Of a stretch of 64,000 nt of DNA, positions 33,342 through 45,718 are shown piece after piece (the first letter of the stretch is position 1; each line of letters begins with the position of its first letter). The translations under genes were made by a program, and so were the position numbers. The notes under the pieces were generated by a model. That model searched no databases. It was not told where the DNA came from and saw only the letters and a list, made by a program, of their open reading frames with translations. The DNA is from Miscanthus floridulus (Eukaryota > Streptophyta > Magnoliopsida > Poales > Poaceae): positions 80,617,928 to 80,681,927 of the forward strand of contig NC_089583.1 of the NCBI RefSeq assembly GCF_019320115.1, read 5' to 3'.

Positions 33342-35273
33342 TGAAAGGTCCTAATGGCTAGAGGAGGGTGAATAGCCTAATAAAATTTCTATAACAACAC
33401 TTAACAAAATGGTTAGACAATTATGAGACGAAGCAAGTGTTACGCTAGCCTACTCAAAATGCAAGCCACCTACCACAATTCTAGTTTAGATAGTGTCTAT
33501 CCACACAAAAGCAAAGACACTACCCTATGTTAGTGTGCTCTCAAAATCTAACTAAAGAGCCACACCAACCAAGAAAACAAGCTCTCACAACTAGTTACAC
33601 TAAAGAGCTTGACAACTAGTTTGCGGTAATGTAAAGAGAGTGATCAAGAAGGTTATACCATCATGTAGAGGAAGGAGCCAATCAATCACAAGAGAGAATT
33701 ACAATGTAGACCAATCACCTTGGAATCAAATGCTTACCGGCAAGCTACTCCTCATTGTGTCAATTCACTCACTTGGAGGTTCATGCGCTAATTGGCTTCA
33801 CACGCCAGACCCTTAATAGGGTGCCGCACAACCAACACAAGATGAGAATCATATAAGTCACGAGCAATCCACTAGAGTATCTTTTGGTGCTCCATCGGGA
33901 AAAGGTCAAGAACCCCTCACAATCACCACGATCGGAGCCGAAGACAATCACCACCTCCGCTCAACGATCCTCGCTGCTCCAAGCCGTCTAGGTGACGGCA
34001 ACCACCAAGAGTAACAAACGAAATCCGCAGCGAAACACGAACACCAAGTGTCTCTAGATGCAAACACTCAAGCAATGCACTTGGATTCACTCCCAATCTC
34101 ACTATGATGATGAATCAATGATGGAGATGAGTGGAAGGACTTTGGCTAAGCTCACAAGGTTGCTATGTCAATGAAAATGGCCAAAGATGTGAGCTTGAGC
34201 CAGTCATGGGGCTTAAATAGAAGCCCCTACGAAATAGAGCCGTTATACCCCTTCACTGGGCACAACGCGGGGTGACCGGACGCTCTGGTCCGATCGACCA
34301 GACGCTGGCCCTCAGCGTCCGGTCACGTGATTCACGCCACATGTCCCCTGCTTCAAATATCGTTCGTCAGATTTCAACGGTCGTCTGTTGACCGGACGCG
34401 TCAGTTAGAAAGTGACCGGACGCTGAACCTTAGTGTCCGATCGTTTCCAGTAAGGTTCCAAACATGATTTTTTCCGACCGAACGCGTCCGGTCATGCTTG
34501 TCCGGACACAGCCAGCGTCCGGTCACACAATGTCTCCTATGTACGCCCTACATCAGCGTACGTCGGCACTGACCGGACGCACCCTGCTAGCGTCCGGTCG
34601 CTGAGCGACTTAGCGTTCAGTCATGAGACCGAAACGCACGTCCTCTGCTACCACTGACCGGACACTCCGGTCCAACCAAGTCCAGCGTCCGGTCACTCAT
34701 AGTGACCTCCGTCTTTTCTATCTAGGGCGTCGGTGGCACCGTCGGACTGTCCGCACTCTACGGGCGGACACTCCGCCGGTGGAGTTTCTTACCCTTGCAC
34801 CCAAACTTTACCACCCTTGATCAAATGTGCCAACCACCAAGTGTATCACCTTGTGCACATGTGTTAGCATATTTTCATAAATATTTTCAAGGGTGTTAGC
34901 ACTCCACTAGATCCTAAATGCATATGCAATGAGTTAGAGCATCTAGTGGCACTTTGATAACCGCATTCCGATACAAGTTTCACTCTTCTTAATAGTATGG
35001 CTATCAAACCTAAATGTGATCACACTCTCTAAGTGTCTTGATCACCAAAACAAAATAGCTCCTACAAAATATACCTTTGCCTTGAGCTTTTTGTTTTTCT
35101 CTTTCTTCTTTCCAAGTCGAAGCACTTGATCATCACCATGCCATCATCATCATCATGCTATGATCTTCATTTGCTTCACCACTTGGAGTGTGCTACCTAT
35201 CTCATGATCACTTGATAAACTAGGTTAGCACTTAGGGTTTCATCAATTCATCAAAACCAAACTAGAGCTTTCA
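33342..35273 (-). repeat. Copia 5' LTR (right on plus strand)
   Basis: Same ends as the 3' LTR. The region 34270-34700 holds eleven exact GACCGG/CCGGTC hexamers in alternating orientation (GTGACCGGACGCT, GCGTCCGGTCA). Fewer CpGs are lost than in the 3' LTR. The minus-strand promoter is expected here. Confidence 0.93.
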
Positions 35274-36003
35274 GTGGTGAGCTCGTCGAAGCTGCACGAG
35301 CCAGTCGAGCGCGAGGTGGCGACAGCGCCTCTCTCCTCTTCATCTCCCCCACAGGTGGCGGCGGCCCTCCCTCTCACTCTTCCCTGCAGGCAGCGGTGCT
35401 CTCCCTCTCCCCGAGCGTGCATCTGGCCTTCCCCCACCACCGGCGAGCCGGAGCACCTCCACAACTGGTGGATCCGGCGCCCTCCCCCTTATTCCCCGCC
35501 ACTGAGCATGGACCGGGTCACGACGGACCCTCGGCGGCGGATCCGGTCGCGGCGGGGGTAGATTGGGCTGCCGCGGTGGCAGATCCAGTCGCGCCGGGGC
35601 GGATTGGGTCGCGGTGGCTGCGGATCTGCCCCGTCCACCTCCGGCGAGCAACCCCGGCTGCGGCGGCGCGTGGGGCGAGGCCTTCTTCCCCGGCGGCACC
35701 GGCGTGGTGGTGGTCCTGGCTGGTGCTGGCGGCTGTGGGCTTCGTGGCGTGGCGGCGGGAGTCAAGGGTGACGACGGCCGGCTTGTTTTTTTTCGAAAAA
35801 AAGTTTGCCGAGTATTTTTTGGCCACTCGACAACGTCTTTGCTGAGTGCACGACAAAAAACATTCGGCAAACTAGCGTTTGCCGATAAAACATTTACCGA
35901 GTGTTGTTTGCCGAGTGTAACACTCAACAAACCCTTTACCGATTGTTTTTGGGGCTTCGCCGAGTGCCCCTGGCACTCGGCAAAGCTCCTGTATCCGGTA
36001 GTG

Positions 36004-36573
36004 TATTGATTTATCCTTTTGGTCCACTATTTTGCACAAAATGAATAACTCCTTTATTGTCCTTAATTTAATAAGCATGCTTCACAAAAAAAGCGGGCGC
36101 TGTTTCTGTGAAAACCGGTTGAACCAGTTTTTAGAAACTAGCCAAGCCAGTTTTGCTTGAAACCTGATTGGTCAGCACCAAATGGACTACGAGGATGTGA
36201 CAACTTATCATCCACCAGCTTATAAGACATTTACCGATCTGAATTAAATGCAGGATACTGAATATACTTGATAATTAGAAAACCACACATCATTATACGT
36301 CGGATAAGCAGTATAAGGTGATCCGTACCCATGGTATCGAGGAATATAATAATCTGGTGGGAGGATAAAAACGCTACCTTTCTGTCGTGCAATTCCTCAG
36401 AGTGCAATAATTTTTAAATGGTCGATACTTCAAAATGCCATTTTCATATGTATATTTTAACAAAAAATGAAAAAACTGGGCACGAAGTTTACCTTTTTTC
36501 TAATGTTTTGTATGGAAACGTGGACACAGACTACATTGCATGGTCCAGATGCCATGAGGTTTTTAAGTTTCAA
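36004..36573. other. Intergenic, nothing recognised
   Basis: Short frames only; includes AAACCGGTTGAACC-type words near 36113. No domain or RNA signal. Confidence 0.45.
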
Positions 36574-36838
36574 CCTTGTTTAGTTTCAAAATCTTTTCTT
36601 AAAAAGTGCTACAGTAACCATCACATCGAATCTTGCGATACGTGCATGGAGCATTAAATGTAGACGAAAAAAAACTAATGGAGCATTAAACGTAGACGAA
36701 AAAAAACTAATTGCATAGTTTGGTTGGAAATCGCAAGACGAACGTTTTGAGCCTAATTAGTCCATGATTGAATACTAATTACCAAATAAAAACGAAAGTG
36801 CTACCGTAGCCAAAATCCAACTTCACCCAACTAAACAA
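36574..36838. mobile_element. Tourist-like MITE with internal 32-bp duplication
   Basis: CCTTGTTTAGTTTC at one end and CCAACTAAACAAC at the other, CAA on both sides. Inside, the 32-bp unit beginning GGAGCATTAAA(T/C)GTAGACG occurs twice in tandem (36648 and 36680) with one substitution. Confidence 0.65.
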
Positions 36839-36881
36839 CAATTGCACGAATGTTTATGTACGTAACTGAAACTGACTAGTA

Positions 36882-39800
36882 GGGAACACTGGACCAGGAG
36901 ATAGGGGGAAGTGCGTTTATGGTGCAAGACTGCAAGAAACAGTAGAAAGATTGTTTTATGCTCAGAGAGATACTGCTAGTGGTGCGTTCAGGTCCAACAG
37001 ATAGAAGGATGAACTCACATACGCCATCGGGACTATTGAACATGGTGGCCGAACTAGAGGCAAAGGAAGTGTCTCATGGGAGCATGGATTCCCTCAGGAC
37101 AGACCTCCCTACAGAAGCCGCCATAGAAGAAGGAAGAAGAGGCACAGTGGCTCCAGAGGTTGGAGAAAAGCGGTGCGTGAAGCACAGGAGCGGGAAAAAA
37201 ACCTTGAAGCGAGAATGCAGGAGGAAATCAGAAGGCAAGTGCAAATAGCAGTGAGTGCAAGCAAGCAGACATTAGAGCCAGTAATCAACATTAGCCAATC
37301 TGTTCAATTGAAAAGCAGCTGCGCTTCCACAGAGATACCAAATCAAGAGGACACAGGACTACGTTTCCCTATGCATGACGTCACTGAACCTTTTACATCG
37401 TGTGAGCTACACATTCCGAAGAGGAATTCCACAATCAAGGTGGCAATCGGTCTTGTTAATCCTATCGACCGAACCAAGACACCAAGGATTCATGGGAATA
37501 TAATCCAAGAAGGATATGCTACCATCTCGGTAGATAAAGCTAAAAAAGGTTTTAGTGATTTGCCTCTTGACATTCCTGGAGGTGATGGCGAGAAGACTCT
37601 AGGAGAAGCAGAGAAGACATTCATTCTATGGTGCAAGCGCTACATCATCATTCATGGGATGTCGCCTCCACCTCCTCCTGAACTACCTCACCATAGGTGC
37701 GGATGAAAACACTACATCATTAATTATATTGGCTTAAATAATTAACAATCTGCTCATAATAATATGTCATTCCTTTTTTTGTAGCAGATCCTCCCCCAAC
37801 CTAAATCCAATTGTTCAATCGCTAGATCATCATAGTGCTCTGTACGATGACAATGTGTTGGAAGGCGAGGTTGCATCCACACCATCTCTAAGGAGGTCTC
37901 CAACGCCACAGCCGCCACCTCCAAGGAAGTCTCCAACGCCGCTGCCACCACCTCCAAGGAGGTCTCCAATGCCTCCCCCGCCCCTGCCTACCAAGAAGCC
38001 AAGTACCAAGAGGCCAGCTCCGCAAACGAAGAACCAGTCCCCACCGGCAAAGAAAGCCACCGTAAAACCAAGGGCTATTCCCAAAATAATATCTGAATAG
38101 AAGGAAGAAGTAACTGATGCATATAAAAAAGATATGTCCAAATTCTATGACAAACTTAAAAAGAATCAAGAAGCAAGGAGAAACCCAAAGAAACCGTACT
38201 TCTTCGTAGCTCCAGATATTCTTAGAAAAAAGGTGGCTTCTTACCAGCAACAACAGTGAGAATCTCGTAAGCCGTCCAAATCAACGTTAACGGACTATGA
38301 CCGCACTCTCACCAAGTCAATTGAGGTGGCATAGAAAAAGAAGCAAGCAGAGAAAGGAGTTGCACAACTCGGACAACAATCGCACCAATCAGTTCCCCCG
38401 CTAGTTATTGGTAATGAATATGGTTCGAATTTAGGATTAATGCATCAGGCAAACATACCTCCAGATATCGATTTGGATCACCTTGGTGAATTTATTGATG
38501 AGACTGGTCTCAACCTTTACCAGATGTTTAGTGATGGAAACATTGAGAGTGCGGCGGAGGTTGATATATGGAAGAAAAAATTTGTACTAGGCCAGAGTCT
38601 ATACAACCCTCAAGCCTTATCTGATCTGGGGACGCAAATGTACCTGCTAACAAGTGGTACATGCAGGCGTCTACCGGTGGAGACTTCTGCATTGGCGTCA
38701 GAATTAGAGACAAACATTGGTTCCGTGGCGATGATGTTATGTATGTTGACTTTGCAGAATTTCATCAACTATGCCACCTGACCTCTCTGGACAAAGTTAT
38801 CATTAGCTGCTATTGCCTGTAAGTAATAATTCTTTCGATCTATTATTAAACTCATCATATGTGTGTATATGCATATAAATTATCCTAACAAGTACTATAT
38901 ATATGCAGATTTACAATGACAGAGCTCAGGAAGGAAGGCTGCAATGAAATTGGTTTTGTTGATCCCCATATAGTATTCAAAGACCCAGTTACTCCAAAGA
39001 CTAATTGGAAGTCTGAGTCAGAGAGTAACATCATGAACTTCTTAGTGAACCGACGCCACAAGAAGGATATACTCTTTCTCTACAACCTCAAGTGAGTGTT
39101 AATAATGTCGATCATCCTTAATGACTCATATGTTGATTCTAGTTAATTAATGAGTGTTATACGTTATATCCTATAAACACATGCAGCAATCACTGGATAT
39201 TGATGGACATCAATCTAGTGAAAAGTCACTTGATAATCTATGACTCGATGAGAAAACCACAACAAGACTACCAAGATATGATAGATATTATCCAGAGGTA
39301 ATTTCGGTATCTCTAGCAACTATATATACACACAAACATGATGATTAACTATATCTAATGACATGGCAAATTTTTTATTGGGTAGTGTTTGGAAAACCTT
39401 TATTGAGAAGCAACACATAGAAAAATGCAAAGCGCCACTGAATGTAATCCCTTTGAAAGTAAGTCCCCTGAATCGCATCATCTTTATTAATTAAACATAT
39501 AGCTTTCACCAGATCACCAGATTGGATGACAAATCTTTTTCTCATAAAGTGGTGTCTGAGGCAGGAACAGGGGAACAACTACTGTGGTTACTATGTTTGC
39601 AAGTTTATCAAGGTGGTCTTCCAAAGAACTCCTACAGAGAGACTCAAAGTACGTTAAAAATAAACTATATATTCATTTAATTATTATTATTAATTGTGTT
39701 ACTATGTCTTTATATATATATATATATATCTTTTTTGTACATATATTAATTTATTTTCCTTTAATTCAAACCTGTAGGCTCGATGGTTGGAGGAAAAGGT

Positions 39801-39921
39801 CATATGGCAAGACCAAATCAAAGCAATTCAAGAGTCTATAGCCGGATTTTTTAATGAGCAGGTCATCGATTCCAAGGGCGAGTTCTACTTCGACCCAACA
39901 CTGCCATTGAAGCCAAGCTAG
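36882..39921 (+). pseudogene. Transposase_24/Ulp1-domain gene, copy 2, 5'-truncated and frameshifted
   Basis: Same exons as 17973-21012. Indels at 36904, 37127, 37166 and 38649 each break the reading frame that copy 1 still has; the one at 37724 is intronic. The Ulp1 catalytic exons (from 38909) are unchanged: NNHWILMDIN, LIIYDSM, GNNYCGYYVC. All stops of copy 1 downstream of the junction are shared. Confidence 0.88.
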
Positions 39922-40049
39922 AGGATGAGAGAAAACTTGTTATATCACAACAACTGTAATGCAATCTTTTGTAATATATGCACATGAAATAATATAATGT
40001 AAAATACACATATGCATGCATGCATGTAAATATATATATGATGCATGCA

Positions 40050-40093
<44 letters not shown>

Positions 40094-40426
40094 TAATTAG
40101 CAGCGTACAATACGACTTCAAAAACCTATTTTGAAAAAAAACAAAAAAAATGAAAAGAAAAGAAAAAAGAAAAAAAACCTTTAGTCCCGGTTCGTATTAC
40201 CAACCGGGACTAAAGGGTGCCGGCCATCGTGGCATGTCAGGAGGCACCTTTAGTCCTGGTTGGTGTTACCCACCGGGACTAAAGGTCCCCCTTTAGTCCC
40301 CTTTAGTCCCGGTTCCTGACCCGGGACTAAAGGACCACCCTTTAGTCCCGGATGCTTGCTCCCGGGTGGGGAACCGGGACTAGAGGGGGTTCCCCACCGG
40401 GAGTAAAGCTCTGTTGTCTACCAGTG
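36882..40426 (+). mobile_element. 3' fragment of CACTA-1 (copy 2), truncated at the duplication junction
   Basis: Begins in the middle of exon 2 of the second CACTA-1 gene and runs to the right TIR CTGTTGTCTACCAGTG at 40426. It lacks the left TIR, GRF-finger ORF and TNP2 gene. The right subterminal array is at 40179-40426 and the (AT)n tract at 40053-40090. Confidence 0.95.
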
Positions 40427-40488
40427 GCCTCATATATTTATTTTAGTTGTTTTACAATGTAAACTATGTGGGTGGCTCGCGCAGTGGG

Positions 40489-41119
40489 ACAACCATGGGC
40501 AGGATTATTTCTGTCGGGAACACCCGAGTTTTTTTTGGCCTAGACCGTAAAATGCTCAGGTCTAATGCCGGTTAGTATGAATCCAATCACACCCTAGTAT
40601 CACATTATAATTACCTTGTACCTCTGCGATGAAGAAAGTTGTAGGTAGTGTCTTGATCCCAATAGTGAGTTCCATAGTTATAGCTCCTCTAGATCCAAGG
40701 GACTGATCTCCTCCAACATCGTAAAGAGTAATGTTTATCTTTTTTTTAAAGTAAGAGTCATGTTTATATTTATAAGTTCATCATTAGATTTGCCCAACTT
40801 CTTAAATATAGAATATGGCACTAGATATACAATGGTTCTGCCATCTATAAGCGTTCTATAAATAGGTGTTTTGTTGAGGTGTCCCTTTGCATACAATGGT
40901 TTCAAGTGTTTCATCGCTTCATTTGGTTTTTAAAATATGACATTCTTAGGCCTCAAACCTAATTAAGCAACCTCTTCATCTTGATCAACATTGAAATACT
41001 CAAAAGACAAATAAACCACATCCGCATCCATGGCTACACACACCGACAATGGTTCAAGATTGCCGCATACAAATGCCGATGAAACCACCTTAGCCGAAAC
41101 ACAACTTTGGCCATAGGTC
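40489..41119 (-). pseudogene. Gypsy pol fragment (protease region), copy 2
   Basis: Identical at the protein level to 21580-22210, including the decayed LIDGRT site and the same stops. Confidence 0.7.
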
Positions 41120-41419
41120 TCCACTCTTGCTTTTGAGAAGTTGTAGTTTTAACCATGCTATGTTCTTTTTCCAATCTTTATTCTTTCGAGCCTTGAACCA
41201 TTGTAACCTTCTTTTTTTAGTGCAAGTCAAGCCAGATGGATAGCACCTCGGTTGTAAATATTTAGAAGACAACTTTGATGCTACTAGCCTCGTGATCAAT
41301 AGGTGAAGACGTGATATGGACAGAAGCATCAGCAATTTGAGGATCAACCGGATGATCAATAGGTGAAGACATAATATGGACAGAAGTATCAACAATTTGA
41401 GGATCGACCAAATTACTAA

Positions 41420-42957
41420 GGGGGTGTTTAGGACTGTGTAGGGGACCGTGACGCCTAAGATGAGGGGTTAATTAGGAAACTTAAAATTCTAACTCTAAAC
41501 TATAGCCTCTTTTTCTAACCTTAGCAAAACCTATGCAAAAGATAAATTATCTAAATGTGTAACTACAATTTTGCTAGTGTGTTGCTATCTCTACCGCAAA
41601 AGAAGTAATACAATAAATGTAAATACAGAAGCTAAAGAGCAAGGTGGAGATATGCAAACTCCCGTCGACGACTCCAGTATTTTTACCGAGGTATCGAGAA
41701 GCACGCAAGCTTCTCCCTAGTCCTCGTTGGAGTCCCTCGTAAGGAATCTCTCGCAAGGGCCAAGCTCCCGGTCGGGTAACTTCCGTAGATAGCCTCAGGC
41801 CTTCCCCACGCGCAAGTGGGTCTAGATGCTCCCCACCGTCTTCACTATCAAGCTTTCGGCCAAAACGCCACGGGCCTTGTTTCCTCCGGTACACGGTGGC
41901 AGCCACACCACAAACGCAGTTGGTGTGATCTCGCAAGACTACAAGCCCTTTCGATGTACAACAATGGTGCGTGCAAGCACCGAGTGATAAGAGGTATGCA
42001 AACCTCACTAAACACTAGGCCGAAACCTAGAGCAAGCGCATAAGCAGTGGTCTAATCAACCTAAGCACTTCGCAAAAGCACCTATGCTAATCACCTAATA
42101 AAACACTAAGCACTATGCAAGTGGAGATCAATAAAATGGTGCGTCAACACCCTTGATATGTTTCCTTAGCTCCACATAACTCATTTGGTCAGTTGGGGGT
42201 TGTATTTATAAGCCCCACTGAGAAAGTAGCCATTAGGGATGAAATCCCGCTTTTCTGCTACTGATCGAACTCTAACCAGCGTCCGGTCATGAAAACTGCT
42301 CTCTGGAACCTTACTGATGTTGACCGGACTCTGGCACCCAGCGTTCGGTCCAGCGTCCGGTCGCTGCTGCTGACGCCTGCTGTTGCTGAGCCTCTTGATT
42401 GGAGCGTCCGGTCATTTTCTGCCAGCATCCGGTCCATTGTCTGGTCCAGCGTCCGGTCAATGTGCTGATGTCTGCTGTTGCCGAGCCTCTTGATCAGAGC
42501 GTCCGGTCACTTTCCACCAGTGTCCGGTCACCCCTGTGAGGTTGTTTCTTCACGATCTTGCATCCGGCTTGGTTTCTATCTTCGTGCTTTGAGTTTGCTT
42601 GATATCTTGGGTCTTCTCTTGTGCTTCTAAGAACTTGCTTATGGTGTAGATCATTGGATCATCACGTCGCCTTCGTCCAAGTCACGTCTTGCACCCTATT
42701 GAACTACAAAACAATCACTTCTAAATTCATTAGTACAATTTGGTTGTGTTGGTCATCAAACACCAAAATCCAAAAGTAAATGGGCCTAGGATCCATTTTC
42801 CTTACAGACTACTCCGCTCCACGTTTTTTAGCCAAATGGTTTCAACTCCACTCTATTCGAGGAAAAAGGGTGAGAGCACCTAAAGAGGTGCTCCATAAAC
42901 TCTAGTTTTTTATAAAGCTGTTCCATGGTAGAGTTTGTGGAGCAGTCCCAAATCCAC
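41420..42957. mobile_element. MITE split by solo LTR, copy 2
   Basis: Counterpart of 22511-24048 with the same TAA flanks and the same nested insertion. Confidence 0.5.
41437..42806. mobile_element. Solo LTR, copy 2
   Basis: Counterpart of 22528-23897 with the same ends and the same one-mismatch 5-bp flanks. Confidence 0.72.
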
Positions 42958-43788
42958 TAACTTCACACAAAAAGTAGGCCATGTTGCCCCTTCAACTATC
43001 ACTATCGGAAATGTCAAATTTGCCAAGTGTTTTTATGTTTGCCGCGTGTATTCTCTTGAGCACTCGAAAAACAAGTTCTTTTGCCGAGTGCTACGCTAAA
43101 AATAATCAGCAAAAAAACACTTGGCAAAAAGGGAGTTTGCCGAGTGTTTTCTTTTTGACACTCGGCAAAGAAATAAAATCTTTTTTCTAGGAAAGAAGGA
43201 GAAGAAAAAAAATAAAAAAACACTTTGCTGAGTGTCCAGATCTAGGACACTTGGCAAAGAAATAAAAAAAATTCTAAGAAAGAAGGAAAAAATGAAAAAA
43301 ATAATACTTTGTCGAGTGCCCAGATCTAGGACACTCGACAAATAAATAAAATCTTTTTTCTGGGAAAGAAGGAGAAGAAGAAAAATGAAAAAAAAACACT
43401 TTGCCGCGTGTCTAGATCAAGGACACTCGGCAAAGAAAAAAACCTGCTTAATTAATCGGCCCCCGCCCACGCCCCTCCCCTCCCCCTTCTTCTTCCCCCA
43501 CCCGTGCCCTCTCTCTGCCATGCCGCTCCCTTCCCTCCTCTCCTCCGGCGTGCCCCTCCCCTCCTCCTCCGGCGCGGCCTCATTCTCCTCTTCCTCCTCC
43601 CCTGCCTCCTCCCGAGATCCGCCCACCCGCGCCCTCTCTCCCTCTCTGGATCCAGGCGCCGCCCCTCCCCGGATCTGGCCACCGCCGCTCCCCCTCTCTC
43701 TCTGGGTGGTGGCGTGGTGCTGGTGGTGGCATGGCGTCGGCGGGAGGCATGGTGGTGGTGGTGAGCTCGCCGGTGTGGTGGTGGTGGT

Positions 43789-45718
43789 TGAAAGGTCCTA
43801 ATGGCTAGAGGGGGGATGAATAGCCTAATAAAATTTCTACAACAACACTTAACAAAATGGTTAGACAATTATAAGGTGAAGCAAGTGTTGCGCTAGCCTA
43901 CTCAAAATGCAAGCCACCTACCATAATTCTAGTTTAGATAGTGTCTATCCACACAAAAGCAAAGACACTACCCTATGTTAGTGTGCTCTCAAAATCTAAC
44001 TAAAGAGCCACACCAACCAAGCAAACAAGCTCTCACAACTAGTTACACTAAAGAGCTTAACAACTAGTTTATGGTAATGTAAAGAGAGTGATTAAGAAGG
44101 TTATACCGTCATGTAGAGGAAGGCGCCAATCAATCACAAGAGAGAATTACAATGTAGACCAATCACCTCGGAATCAAATGCTTGCCGGCAAGCTACTCCT
44201 TGTGGTGATTCACTCACTTGGAGGTTCACGCGCTAATTGGCTTCATACGCCAAACCCTCAATAGGGTGCTGCACAACCAACACAAGATGAGGATCATATA
44301 AGCCACGAGCAATCCACTAGAGTACCTTTTGGTGCTCCACCGGGGAAAGGTCAAGAACCCCACACAATCACCACGATCGGAGCCGGAGACAATCACCACC
44401 TCCGCTCAATGATCCTCGCTGCTCCAAGCCATCTAGGTGACGGCAACCACCAAGAGTAACAAACGAAATCCGCAGCGAAACATGAACACCAAGTGTCTCT
44501 AGATGCAAACACTCAAACAATGCACTTGGATTCACTCCCAATCTCACTATGATGATGAATCAATGATGGAGATGAGTGGGAGGACTTTGGCTAAGCTCAC
44601 AAGGTTGCTATGTCAATGAAAATGGCCAAAGATGTGAGCTTGAGCTGGTCATAGGGCTTAAATAGAAGCCCCCATGAAATAGAGCCGTTATACCCCTTCA
44701 CTGGGCACAACGCGGGGTGACCGGACGCTCTGGTCCGATCGACTAGACGCTGGCCCTCAGCGTCTGGTCACGTGATTCACGCCACGTGTCCCCTGCTTCA
44801 AATACCATTTGTCAGATTTCAACGCTCGTCTGCTGACTGGACGCGTCAGTTAGAAAGTGACCGGACGCTGAACCTTAGCGTCCGATCGTTTCTAGTAAGG
44901 TTCCAAACACGATTTTTCCCGACTGGATGCGTCCAGTCATACTTGACCGGACATAGCCAGCGTTCGGTCACACAATGTCTCCTCTGTACGCCCTACGTCA
45001 GCGTATGTCAGCACTGACCGAACACACCCTGCCAGCGTCCGGTCGCTGAGCGACTTAACGTTCGGTCATGAGACCAAAACACACGTCCTCTGCTGCCACT
45101 AACTAGACACTCCGGTCCAACCGAGTCCAGCGTCTGGTCACTCATAGTGACCTCTGTCTTTTCTATCTAGGGCGTCGGTGGCACCGTCGGACTGTCCGCA
45201 CTCTACGGGCGGACACTCCGCTGGTGGAGTTTCTTACCCTTGCACCCAAACTTCACCACCCTTGATCAAATGTGCCAACCACCAAGTGTATCACCTTGTG
45301 CACATGTGTTAGCGTATTTTCACAAACATTTTCAAGGGTGTTAGCACTCCACTAGATCCTAAATGCATATGCAATAAGTTAGAGCATCTAGTGGCACTTT
45401 GATAACCGCATTCTGATACGAGTTTCACCCCTCTTAATAGTACGACTATCAAACCTAAATGTGATCACACTCTCTAAGTGTCTTGATCACCAAAACAAAA
45501 TAGCTCCTACAAAATATACCTTTGCCTTGAGCTTTTTATTTTTCTCTTTCTTCTTTCCAAGTCGAAGCACTTGATCATCACCATGCCATCATCATCATCA
45601 TGCTATGATCTTCATTTGCTTCACCACTTGGAGTGTGCTACCTATCTCATGATCACTTGATAAACTAGGTTAGCACTTAGGGTTTCATCAATTCACCAAA
45701 ACTAAACTAGAGCTTTCA
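43789..45718 (-). repeat. Copia 3' LTR, copy 2
   Basis: Same as 24880-26809, including its CpG losses. Confidence 0.93.

Larger units (their letters stand above)
24880..35273 (-). mobile_element. Ty1/Copia LTR retrotransposon, complete structure, decayed coding
   Basis: Two LTRs (1,930 and 1,932 bp) of TGAAAGGTCCTAATGGCTAG..GCTTTCA type flank gag and pol read on the minus strand. The target duplication GTGGT lies at 24875-24879 and 35274-35278. A PBS matching initiator Met tRNA and a polypurine tract are at the proper ends. Domain order gag, protease, integrase, RT, RNase H makes it Copia. The long LTRs, large Lys/Asp-rich gag and long spacer after RNase H resemble the SIRE/Maximus lineage (inference). 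It is inserted into CACTA-2. Confidence 0.96.
24091..36003. mobile_element. CACTA-2: short non-autonomous CACTA element, split by Copia insertion
   Basis: The left terminus CACTATCGGAAATGTCAAATT and the right terminus (reverse complement CACTACCGGATACAGGAGC) pair, with TAT on both sides (24088-24090 and 36004-36006). Subterminal TTTGCCGAGTG/CACTCGGCAAA arrays occupy 24110-24535 and 35805-35990. Without the Copia insert the element is about 1.5 kb, with a GC-rich, C/T- and GGTGGT-rich centre (24540-24879, 35279-35780). No transposase motif is present, so it would depend on another element. Confidence 0.9.
17973..36881. repeat. Large tandem duplication, unit 1 (18,909 bp)
   Basis: Every position from 17973 to 36881 has its counterpart 18,909 bases later (18,909-18,911 in the first 1.8 kb). 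The unit starts inside the second CACTA-1 gene and ends 878 bp past the second CACTA element. The two junctions share only GG (17973-17974, 36882-36883, 55791-55792). Encoded proteins are identical throughout except at five homopolymer indels near the unit start. Confidence 0.97.

Noticed and set aside
35340..35930. Long Pro/Arg-rich frames in the GC-rich centre of CACTA-2 (both copies)
   Set aside because: Open in several frames at once because of GC bias; no domain, and they run into the subterminal repeats.
36882..36882. Second copy of Copia considered as an independent insertion
   Set aside because: Flanks, target duplications, LTR differences and stops are identical to copy 1 and the match extends far beyond the element, so it came with the 18.9-kb block.
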